From: Amia ocellicauda
Lineage: Eukaryota; Chordata; Actinopteri; Amiiformes; Amiidae
Assembly: GCF_036373705.1 (NCBI RefSeq)
Contig: NC_089868.1
Span: 16,412,520-16,476,519, forward strand
Direction of reading: 5' to 3'
Length of the DNA: 64,000 bases
A program made the position numbers and the translations under genes. Shown one piece after another: positions 11,201 through 21,600 of this stretch. Under the pieces are notes generated by a model. That model made no database searches and was not told where the DNA came from. It saw nothing but the letters and a program-made list of their open reading frames with translations. How positions within the stretch are numbered: the stretch's first letter is position 1; each line of letters opens with the position of its first letter.

Positions 11201-12107
11201 AATCACCTATGCCATACCGGTTTCTAAAGGAAACAAAGTCACACTAATTACAAAAACATGCATCTCTAATATTACCCCCAGTTGATATTTAACAAGTACT
11301 TATAATCTCACCACTTCTCTCGTTCCCTTGATTCTAGGCTTGTCTCATTTAGTAGCAGCTTCTTACACAGAGGACAGGTTTGGAGTTGTACAGACTGCAT
11401 TTCCCAGCATCCTCAGTACTATGCTAACCTTGCAGGAGGTGAGTGGGCGAGTCTTAAAATTGTACCGGGTTAGTTCAGTCCCTTCAGGGGAAACAGTTTT
11501 GAGGTTTTTGTTGAATTCCATGTAGAGAAAAAAGCTGTTCACTTAATTTCTTTTTTCAAATCTGTTTCTATAATTAGTATTGTTTAAAACCCTTTATGCC
11601 TTCATATTTTCATCTGTAATTATTAAAATAACTTGGGTTAAGGTGCATCTTATGCATATTGTGCTCTGTAGGCTGTGGACAAGCACTTCAAGCTGCCTCA
11701 TGCCTCCAGTAAGCCAGTGAGATCTTCAGGCAGCCTGGAGGACTCGACCTACAAAACCCTGAGGTTTGCCCTCAGAGCCTCTCTGAAAACTGCCATCTAC
11801 AGGATCACCACCACCTTCGGGGAACACTTACAGTAAGAGGAGTGGCCCTTTTCACATGTTGTACTGTTATGTCTTCACTTTTCAACTAAGCAAGTTTTAT
11901 GACAATGAAAGCAATCATTTTATTTTTTCTTCCAGGTTATCTGATTTAAAAAATGTTAATTTGTGTTTTAAATGTCGCAGTATTCCAGTACCTTCATTAT
12001 TATGCCTTGGTCCTTCATTCTTTTTTCTTTAATCCTTTAACAGTGCTGTCCAGATGACCACAGAGCATCGAAAAAGACTCCAGCAGTTCATGGAGTATAA
12101 AGAGTGA
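5282..12107 (+). CDS. ndc1: NDC1 transmembrane nucleoporin (TMEM48), complete, 18 coding exons
   Basis: NDC1 is a six-pass membrane nucleoporin that anchors nuclear pore complexes in the nuclear envelope and binds NUP35/NUP53-type nucleoporins and ALADIN. Coding exons: 5282-5320, 5644-5764, 5886-5987, 6066-6240, 6396-6531, 6729-6837, 7758-7809, 8070-8202, 8347-8439, 8600-8681, 8834-8998, 9098-9373, 9495-9607, 9805-9855, 10838-10901, 11338-11438, 11672-11832, 12044-12107. All introns are GT-AG and phases join to 2,037 nt, or 678 residues (about 674 in human). Landmarks are [29 protein letters not shown] and ITTTFGEHL. Hydrophobic segments lie roughly at residues 18-42, 60-84, 108-130, 150-172, 195-215 and 250-275. 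A Ser/Pro-rich linker (exons 11-13) leads to the conserved cytoplasmic C-terminal domain. The start is supported by an in-frame TAG seven codons upstream. Exon 1 codes a short N-terminus ([13 protein letters not shown]) that differs from human, as expected for this variable region. No damage is seen. Confidence 0.97.
6838..7757 (+). other. NDC1 intron 6
   Basis: A 920 bp GT-AG intron (donor GTAAGG, acceptor TTTTATTTTCAG). Nothing else is recognised in it. Confidence 0.9.
7951..7974. repeat. Poly(T) tract in NDC1 intron 7
   Basis: An uninterrupted run of 24 T. It lies about 95 bp upstream of the acceptor of exon 8, too far to be the polypyrimidine tract itself. Confidence 0.9.
9856..10837 (+). 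other. NDC1 intron 14
   Basis: A 982 bp GT-AG intron separating the 51-nt exon 14 from the 64-nt exon 15. An 89-codon ORF at 9945-10214 sits inside it but has no flanking splice signals or recognisable similarity. Confidence 0.85.
10902..11337 (+). other. NDC1 intron 15
   Basis: A 436 bp intron with donor GTTTGT and acceptor GATTCTAG. No other content is seen. Confidence 0.85.
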
Positions 12108-13185
12108 TGGGCTTCTCACAGCCTTGGTAATTCTTCAGCCACTTATTTATACGTTGTCCGATTGATGCGGTACTTCTGTGCTTGTAGTTGGTCTGGCTTA
12201 TTGGAGGTTTTGCAGAGGCTATGGTAAGCTGTTTTGAAATATATGAAGTGCATCAGTATTTTAGGGGAGTCCTACAGTGTTTTCCATCCGATTACTGGTC
12301 TTATTCTCCGATGGATAGTGTTTGCTTTTGCCTTATTGTCCTGAGAAAATGTTCAAATCACCGTTTTCACACGGGACACTGATTGCGTTATGGTAAGGTG
12401 TTTGGCACATTTTCAAGTTTCGGTTATTAAAAAGAAAAGGACAAAAATAAAGTTTTTGTTTTTTTGTAGGAAGGCTTTTAAGGAAATGTTTATCCAGAAT
12501 ACAGGTTCCCACAGAGTTTTATATTTTGAAATATCAAGTAATGAATGTTTATTACTTCAAATGTTTGGTATGTAATTACCAGGGATACCAGGGATACTTA
12601 TGTAGATGTAATGCCTTACACTTTTTAAAATCCAGTACTATAGAAATGGGTAATGGTTATACTTGTGGAAATGGCTTATTAATGCAGAACTGACCGGCTA
12701 TATTGAAAGTTGTGTGGGGTTTGAAAGCACCAATCCTATCAGCCAAAGATAACTGATGTCTCCTAGATGACATATTTTGTGAAATGTTTTTTTCCTATGG
12801 ACTTGTCACTGTAACTGCACCACTGAATGGCAACACTGGACGGGGGCTGGCTCCTACACGCATTAATCCAGCCATTGTTTCAATGTTAAAAAGAAGAAAC
12901 TCTATAAAGAGCAACCTGCTTTGTGTTAATTTTTTTTTTTTACAGGTCATCTACTGATCGTCTTGGAAAAAAACTATTTTGTAATCCTTTATAGAACTCC
13001 AAACAGCCCGTAGAAAATATTTTTCTTATTAAAATGAGACGAGCATTTGCAATACATTCCATGTTGATCTGCTATTTTGGATGCATTTCAGTGATAAGTG
13101 ATTGAAAATATATATAGCCATTAAGTTTTATTTTCCGTCTTCACCTTTTGTATTAAAAATAATAAAATTGTAATGTGAGTGCTAG
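12108..13185 (+). other. NDC1 3'UTR
   Basis: About 1.05 kb of AT-rich sequence between the TGA at 12105-12107 and the best poly(A) signal at 13161. An earlier AATAAA-type hexamer near 12447 could give a shorter 3'UTR. There is no coding signal. Confidence 0.65.
13161..13166 (+). terminator. NDC1 poly(A) signal
   Basis: AATAAA is followed within about 20-45 bp by GT-rich then T/G-repeat sequence (TGTGAGTG, then TTTTTGTTGTTGTTTG). That is the arrangement of a strong mammalian-type cleavage and polyadenylation site. A second hexamer at about 13246 is less well placed. Confidence 0.7.
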
Positions 13186-14630
13186 CAAGGGGAGTGTTTT
13201 TGTTGTTGTTTGTTTTTCCTTTAAGAACACGCTTGTTCTGCAATACAAATAAAAATGGTGATTAATTTTATTTCAGTGCTCCCTAAAGAATGCCATTATG
13301 AGGCCAGTCACTGTAATCTGAGATTGACAAGGGATTTGAATTGGTTTTACAGTGTCAGAGGAGAGATTTGAATGGTAAAGGTACCTTTCCGTTTTCTTAC
13401 AGCAGAGGTCGCTTTGGTGTAAAGAAACCACTTCTGTTAGGGCTGTGAAATTGGGATACCGTTGAAACATCTGCAGAATACATCAGTGTTAACCTGTGCT
13501 TAAACCTATAATGATTTTTAGATTGCACTGGAAGTTTATCATAAACGGGTTAAATAGGTAGGTCATATTCATAAGCAAATATTGCCAACCACAGTACACA
13601 GGTGTTTCAAATGCAGTTTTTTGCAGTGAAGGGTGCGTTACGTATATGCTGTATTAAGGTAAACTAATTGCAACTGGCTTTTTCTTGCATCCAATAAATG
13701 ACCACCCTGTGGAGTGCTAAGCAATCCATCCACACACTTGAGTGTTTTCCAGCAGTAGCCTTTTTGAACAAGAGTTTGTATAAAGACATTTTAATGCAAT
13801 GTTTTGTTTGCCGTGTTTATGACTTGAATCAAACCGCTAGAAATGGGCATTGTCATGTCAAAACAGAATGTCAACCACAGAGAACAAACAAACTGGCAGT
13901 CCCAGGGTTTAGCAAAATTGCCCAGCATGAATACACGCCTTTATTTTCATATCTACGTGCGGTGAAGCAGCTTTGCTTTGACGGTAATGCAGAACGACTC
14001 TGGGAATCGCTTTTGACATGTGCGTGTACTGCAGTAAAAGAGACTAATTCATACAGCATTTCAAGATGCACATTTTGAAACCGACAAAATGAAATTGTGT
14101 TTGTATTTATTAGAGACTTGCATTGCACAATTTAAATGTAGCAATATCTGTGAAGTGCAATTGGGGAATGGGGTGCATATTTTGTGCGAGAAATGCTGGC
14201 TTCATTCAGATTTCAATCTATATAATACAAATGTATGTGCATTTGATTTAAATGGTTTGAATCACACATTATATATAATTATGCATCTCCGTCTCTGTAG
14301 CTATAGCTTTGTGTGTGTGTAACCATTGCTTGGGCAATTATTTCCAGGTGGTAGTTTGCAATAAATTAAAGTACATTCCGCACGGTCAACTACCTGAACA
14401 TCTTTGCCACAAACCGATGTCCACAATGTGTCAGCATTTATTTTAAAACGATAGCAAGAATAATTTGTCATTCTCTAATACTAGTTTCCATGCTTTTCGT
14501 TCTTGGCAGACACGCACAACTGTCATCTTGTCAGCTTGTTACATTGCGTTCTGCAAGAAGAGCACGTCATAATGCCATTCCGCGTTTGTGTCCAATCTAA
14601 AGCATGCATTGACAGTGACTGTGCCCCGTC
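13186..14630. other. Intergenic region between NDC1 and GLIS1
   Basis: About 1.4 kb with no recognisable gene. A 126-codon + strand ORF (13698-14078) has neither splice sites nor recognisable similarity and overlaps a minus-strand ORF, so I treat it as chance. Confidence 0.6.
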
Positions 14631-14835
14631 CTGCCTGGTGCATTGTGCGGGTCTCGCAGCCCCCCCCGCTCGCGCTGCGCCCGCCCTCGCGCTGCTGTCA
14701 TTGGCGCGCGGGCCCGTGCCTCGCGCTGCGCGTGGCCCCGGCGGAGCGCGCGTGCGGTGCGGGTTGCACGCGGATGCTCCTCACGCTCAAAAAGCTGGCA
14801 GTTGAGGCTGCGGGAGATGCGCCGCGCAGACCTTG
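14631..14835 (+). promoter_or_regulatory. GC-rich CpG-dense promoter / 5'UTR of GLIS1
   Basis: This is the most CpG-dense stretch in the first 45 kb, with many CGCG and GCGC words. An inverted CCAAT box (ATTGG) lies at about 14700, followed by GC-box-like runs. No TATA box stands out. The position, just before a donor site at 14913 and the GLIS1 coding exons, makes it the likely GLIS1 promoter. Transcription probably starts somewhere in 14700-14770. Confidence 0.6.
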
Positions 14836-14836
14836 A
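14774..14836 (+). CDS. Upstream ORF (20 codons) in the GLIS1 leader
   Basis: ATG at 14774 opens a 20-codon frame (MLLTLKKLAVEAAGDAPRRP) ending in TGA at 14834-14836. The last base of that stop is the first base of the next ATG (TGATG). If the leader starts upstream of 14774, this uORF could control initiation at 14836 by termination-reinitiation. Whether it is transcribed is unknown. Confidence 0.3.
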   Translation: MLLTLKKLAVEAAGDAPRRP

Positions 14837-14912
14837 TGGATGAAGAAAAAGCTGAGCATAGCGGCTTGCCCAGTCCCTTGCCTTGCGTTGTTCCCTTCAG
14901 ACGTTGTACCAG
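14836..14912 (+). CDS. Possible alternative first coding exon of GLIS1
   Basis: From ATG at 14836 the frame is open for 25 codons plus two bases to the donor AG|GTACGT at 14913. Joined to the acceptor ending at 15283, it continues in frame through eight more codons into the ATG at 15309, adding 34 residues. Joined instead to the acceptor ending at 15265, it meets a TAG at once, leaving 15309 as the start. So this is either a coding first exon or plain 5'UTR, depending on acceptor choice. Confidence 0.4.
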
Positions 14913-15283
14913 GTACGTTATTTTCCAAGACCACTATGCGTTGATGAACATGGCCACATTTAGAAGCATGTGATGGTTTATGACATGCACGTACATTTGT
15001 TTGTGCATGTGCAGCCTACTTGCCTCTATCATCAAATGCACGGTTTCAGAAAACTCAACTCAAGTAGCCTAAATCTCTTAACCTACCACATATAAAAAGT
15101 GAGATGTTTATAGACCTATATATATTTGTATTGAAGTACACTTTTTTTTTTGTTAAGGTTGCAAGAAAAATATGTACTGATTCCCCAAATTACTATGAAT
15201 GGTCAATGTTACTTTATGTGCAGTTTTGGGTCTACAATGTTTGCATTTTTCTGATTTAAAAGCAGGTAGAATTAAGAGTCCAG

Positions 15284-15633
15284 GAATCCACACACACAAG
15301 AGGAGACCATGCATTCTGGCAAAGCCGAAATCCAGATGCAGAAGTCCACTGCCGTCTTTGGAATGGTCAATAACCACCCAGCACCCATGGGCACGGATTT
15401 CTCCGGGCTGACCTTCGCCATGTATAGCAGCAAATCGCAGACTTGTGTGAAGAGAGCCGGCAATGACAGTTGCGGTGCTGAGCCCAGAAGAAGCCCTCAA
15501 GATAATGCGAGTCACTTACAAGATCTGAGTCCTAAAAGACTTGCAGCTGCAGCTGAGCGCTTCCCGCAGCTGGAGAAAGCACTGGGACAGCAGGCGAGCA
15601 AGACCCAGCGCTTCCCCCAGGACTCTGCACAAG
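15284..15633 (+). CDS. glis1: GLIS1 N-terminal coding exon
   Basis: The donor is AG|GTGAGC at 15634. Two acceptors are possible, ending at 15265 or 15283. ATG at 15309 opens 108 codons plus one base. An in-frame TAG at 15267-15269 marks this ATG as the start if the upstream acceptor is used. The sequence has no known domain; it is Gln/Ser/Ala-containing and probably disordered. Confidence 0.75.
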
Positions 15634-18600
15634 GTGAGCTTAAACCAGCCAACATTACTGCTATCAAAATGTAACCGATTTGCTAGAAACAATAACACTT
15701 TCACCATGCACACATTTGTAAATGTTATTTTGCACATGTGTTTGTATTTATTCACTGAACTGTCCGAAGCTTAGTATTACGTCAGATTCCACTTAGTATA
15801 GATATACAGCTCTGGGCTAAATTAAGAGACCACTGCAAAATCATCAGTTTCTCTGCTTTTACTATTCATAGGTATGTGTTTGGGTGAAATGAACATTTTT
15901 GTTTTATTCTATAAACTAGTGACAACATTTCTTTCAAATTCTAAATAAAAATATGAATGGGATGAATGGCTGCCATACATGTAGAGATGCTGGTTTAAGG
16001 AAAAAATTGCAGTGGTGTCTTAATTTTTTCCTGAGCTGTATTTATTAAAAGCAGGTGCTTGCTCATTAGGCTGTTTGTTTGTTTGTTTGTGTATTTATTT
16101 TCAGGGAACTCTACTAAATGCGTTAATTAGATAGAGCTGCTTTTCATCATGCCTATTTCCAAACTGATTTGTTAAAAGAACCATTGGAAAGGGGGGGGCA
16201 AACATCTGATACCAACTAACATTAAAGGCCAGGGTTTTCCCTTGATAATATGTTCAGATTCATTTTCAATGCATCATGTTATGATTAAAATCTGAAATCC
16301 TATTATTTAATGCTCTTGCACAATTTTTCTAAACTCGATTTACGTTATGTAGCCGCCGTTCATGCATGAATTAAAAATAAAATATTGAAAGAGCAGCATC
16401 TGTGGCACCGAGAGACCTCCCCATACCAGATATGGGGGAATACATCGAAACAACATCTGTATAAATTACATGTATTTATTGGTGAAGTCAACAATGTGTT
16501 CTTGTGGGCTCCATTGAAAGCTGGTCCTCTGACTAATCCAAGTTGCAACAGAAGGTTCTGTGCTATATGGAAGGGGTATAGCTGGGTCATCTGCCAGAAA
16601 GCAAAACTATTTTCAACAAGGATGAATGCCAATGTCTGTCGGCTTGAAATCATTTTAATGGAAGTGTTGAACATATATACTGTTTAGAGGAACATCTTTT
16701 TTTTTTAAGTTCTTTATTAGTGCATCATCTTAAACATCAATATGAAATTTAAAAAGAAACAAACAGAAGAATTGTGCCTTGAGATGAACTGCATTTTGGC
16801 TCACTGACAAGGGGAATCAAATATTTAAGTTAAGAGTTGTAAAAAAAACCAGTGTCAGGCTTGCAGTCAAATTTATGTAACCTGTACATTAGCTCTGAAA
16901 ACTATGGATTTGAATGACTGCTTGTCTCCCTCTGCTGTTGCATGTTATGCTTTTTGACACTTCAAGGAATAACTGTGTAATCGTACACATTCTGGAGAGG
17001 GGGGTTGAAATGTATCTTGCAAGTAGATTCAACTTCTCCATTTTCAAGTACTTTAATTTGCTTGATTTAAATATGATTTGCAATTTAAATAGAACCTCAA
17101 ATCAGCATACGTTTGTATAAAAATAATAACCAAAGGACTTCATAGTGCAAAACTGGTGCATTCATGAAGTCAACTTAAGATGTACTTTAAACTATAATAA
17201 AGCAATACAAATATAATTGCAGTTTTCTAGTATGCCCAAGGCATGACTTATAAAAAGTAAGAAGAAATAGAAATTTGTGTATATATAAATCTTCCTCCTA
17301 CTAATCCAATTACAGCTAAATTATTAACAACACATTTTATTTGTCCTTTGTGCTGAGTTTTACTGTATTTATAATAAAACCACACAAATGCTTTTATAAT
17401 GTCAAGATAGTCTATTTTTTTTAACGTTTTTTTCTTTTTCTTTGGAAACACTGCAGTGTTTTAATTTGGATTAATCAGATTTTAAATCTTTTATTTACTC
17501 ATCTCACCCTCTGTTTATCTCTTGTTTGTCTCTCCTATGTAAACTGTGATGAACAGTACGTCAATTCCAGCATTCTTTGAGTCTTTCATCAATAGCTACT
17601 TTATTTGGTATCTTTCAGATTTAAATAATATTTTTATTATGAGTGTTTGCGAAATATTTCCAGTTTATTTATTTTGGATAGAATACTGATACAGTCTTGC
17701 AGGAATTGTTGAATAATTTTTTCTCAACATAAAATCACATTTAGATTAGCAGTAGCAATGAAGCTACAGGCGATGAGTGGTGATTACACCCCTATTCTAA
17801 ATCATAATTACACAAAACATGCTTTCATATTAGTAATTACATGTTTTTTTTAAATGCAGCTCTCCTGTGGCTTCTTGATTTTGATTTTATTTAAAGAAAA
17901 TGTAAAACATGTGTTTCTTCTTCGTATGTTTACAAATACCTTATACTATATAGTAGCATTATAATTGCACCTACACCATCCCCATATTCCCAACCAGAGC
18001 ATGCAATTTGTTTGTTTATTTAGATATTTATTTAGACTCCAGTCATCTCAAAGTTATAATCTTGTGTTCGTTTCTTCAGCAATCAAGCTTTTTACTTTTT
18101 TATTTTTTACATAGTTAAAAATATTGCAGTTCCAGAAAATATGCTTTGATAATGTAAATGCAATTTTTAAACTGAAGATAATGAAAGGAAAATAATAATA
18201 TAACCATAATAATACATGTGTAACTGACAAAATGTAGGCCTAAGATCTGGTATTCAAATTACATTTTAATATTGAATTATGTGGCACTATATATACAATA
18301 AACCACAGCCCAGCGTCACTAAACACTTACATACAATGGACAAGAAACATTATAGTTAAACAGTTGTCTTTGTTTTTGTGATTACTGCATATGTCATTGT
18401 ATTGATGGGTGAGGAAATACATATACACATATTTCATTGAATTACATATATCAGCATTCTTCCATGTCTCCGCAAGTAATGGAGAATGACTAAAAACTGC
18501 TAGTGAAATGAGATTGTGTCAGACATGTATCGGATAAGTATTGAATACATCTGGATGGTTACTGTAAAGATAAGTTTAACTGTAATGATGACGAAGAGAT

Positions 18601-21600
18601 GTTTTGCCTCAGATATGTGGTCTGCGCTCGTACATTTCTGGAGCCCTGTGTAAAGTGAATTTAATATTCGAATAGTTAGCTTCGGATAGAAAGGAACTGA
18701 CACAGTTCTAGGCTGAAAGCTGAACATGTTCGAGCCTCGTTTGCCAATAGTTTTGAAGGTTTAATATTATTGTGGCTTTTCAGAAGACAGCTCAGCTCTT
18801 CCAGTGAAAACCACGAAATCATGCTCCGTTCATCTCACTGCCCAAATCTCTGCATTCCAGCTTCCAGATGTTCAGAGTTCTCATTCCGATGCAATACAAG
18901 GTTAGCATACTGACTGGCATGCTGATTAACATTTTGATTTGGTTAACCTAAACCCTTACAATAATAAGTACATGGAAACATCGTATTCGGTCCTGAAGCC
19001 CTTTTGCTACACAGGGCCCTGCAGGCATTGCGCCTGGAAGCACTGCTAAAATACAACGAGTTATTGAAACATGTACGGTATAATCTAATCAAAGCCAAAT
19101 ACACATGGAAGAGCAGGACTATTTTCTCCTAGTACTATAACACAAAGCATAGGTTTGCATCTCGGGGGACAGTTTTTTTCTTATTGTGTGTATTTGATTT
19201 GCAAATCAAAACTTAATTGTTGATGAAAAGCCCCAATGCGTAAAAGGCTTTTAGATGTTATTGTAGTTTAGGAACAACTTAGAAAATATTTAAATGCAAG
19301 ACAATTTAGTAGTTTGGATGTTTTCATCCTATCAAACAGAAAATATCGGCATTGTGCAAAATTGTTAATGTACTGAGAATTTACATCCTTTATACTGTTC
19401 TTTATTAACAGGCTTTCCGTCAGCCAAATCTTATGGGACTGCGTTTTCACCTAATTTAATTTATATCCAATTTTGGGCTTAGATTTTTTGGGTAAAAAAA
19501 TCTTACCACATTTCGTATAAAGACTAATAAACTTCCCCTACAGTTTAGAAAATGTTCTGATAACATTTCAACAAACACTGTTCCACCGCTAAAGTCCAAA
19601 ATTATTAATTTATTTTACCTAGAAAAATAGAGCAATAATGGACCAGGTGTATACATCTCACCCTACACACAAAGTAATACCTTTATCATACAAAATATAG
19701 AATTAAAACAAATATGAAGTGTAACAAGAAAAATATATGAATTCATGAATAAATATATGAATAAAACATTTCTCCCTTCTAGCACAGAACTCCAAGCGTT
19801 ATTAAAATAACTCAACATCCGCTTGTTTATTTGTCTAAGTTTTTTTTTTTTTCTTCTCTGTTTAGTATATGCCTCGCACGTCTTTTCCACTGTAAAAGAG
19901 AAATATAAGTTTCATCTTTTTTTTGGCATATGTTACCTGTCTCTATAGAGAAAGGCCTCCTTTAAATTCAACATGACCAACTCTCAGCTCCTGCTGTTTA
20001 ATCGAGATCTAAATGTCTGCCTTAAAACCACTGTTACTTAAATAACACAGACAACATGTCACACACAATCTATGCCCAAAGTCTGTTTTGTTGTTTTTGG
20101 TGTGAAGGCGGACCTGCGTCGATGTGCTTATTTAATTTAAAGTCAAGAAACTGTTCTACTTCGTGGTGTAGCAGTGTATCGACAAGTAGGCAGGTGGAAG
20201 TCATTTAACTATTTAAGTCACCTGTCTTTATTTTCTGCTGACATTTGAGAGAGTCAGCAATTAATGAGGTAGGCCTCAGTCAGAAACTTTCAATCTCGCT
20301 AAAATAGACGTGGCTCCCATAAGATTGGTTGGTAGATTTCAAATAACGGCACGTCCCTAAGATATCTTATGAAATCAAGACAAACAAGAAATATAATATA
20401 AAGTCATGTGTATGGCTAGGGGTCATTAAATGCTTGGCAGAGATCTCTGATTCTTCCACTACAGTCTGGACCTTCAAACGCTTGATGGCTGGAGTCTTTC
20501 AGTTTCAGGTTGCTATGTGTTTTATTTGGAACTTGCAAGTGCAAAAATAAAAAAGCACTCTGTAGGCATTGAGAACAGAGCTTCATACTTAATCATACTT
20601 TTTATAACACGTTTCATTAGGACTTTAATTTATTTCATTAAAAGAATAAAAAGGATGACTCAAGTTTTCCTAGTGTTAATTATTTTGCACTGTATTTAAT
20701 ATCCAATTCATATTAAAATGAATAAAATAGGATAAGCTGCATGAAGCTAAAAACACTGATATTGTCTCAGTACATTCATAAAATAAAATAAAGCCCATTT
20801 TGTAACTGAAAAGTAAGCCTTTTTAACATGCATCTGTGGGGAAATATATTCATACAGTGAAAAACAAAAACCCAACAGTGTGTCACTTGTTAACAGAACT
20901 GTTCGTATTGGTAATAGCCTCTTAAACCTGCTTGGCAAACGATTCAGTTCTCTTGGAGTTGATAAGACTGAGGATTTATTTATTCACACCTAACATGGAG
21001 TCTTCATACATAGTCTACTAATCTCTTATTAGGGAAATTGCTGAAAAAACATAAAAAGAAGTATGTATATAGCCTTTGGTACTTTTAGAGCAGCCGTGTT
21101 TTTACATTGTAATGCAAAATATATGATTTAATTGCAAGAAAAACTAAGCGGTTTACATCTAAGACCTGTCCCCAAAGTAAGGAGGTGTCTCCTGTGAATG
21201 TCAGTGTTTTGCCATATTTGGCAGGCAGTTTTTAACTAAGAAGGCATCAAACATTGTAAAATACTCTTCCCTAATTGAAATCCCAGTTGTTGTTCTAAAC
21301 ACTTAAGGGGTGGGAGATCGGTTTACTTTGGAACATGTGGCGTTCTACAATAAATGTTCTCTGGGGCTCATGGAACTTTAGAACCCGTTTTAAACTATGT
21401 GTAATAGCAGATGATGTATTTTTGCTTGGGCTCCAGCACTATAAATACAAGTGCCCACCAGCAAAGAAAATATTTTACTTTTAAAGAAAAATATATTCCC
21501 TCACTTGCAAAGAATATCCATTTTGAATGGGTGTATTTTGATGTTTTTTTTTTTTTCTTTCTTCTTTTTCTTTTACCTGCTTGGAACATAGCTAAATATA

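Noticed and set aside
13698..14078. 126-codon + strand ORF between NDC1 and GLIS1
   Set aside because: No splice sites, no family match, overlaps an equally long minus-strand ORF; most likely chance.
14503..14843. Several + strand ORFs in the GC-rich block before GLIS1
   Set aside because: GC-rich sequence keeps several frames open at once; Ala/Arg/Pro-rich translations are compositional. Only the short uORF and the 14836 frame were kept.
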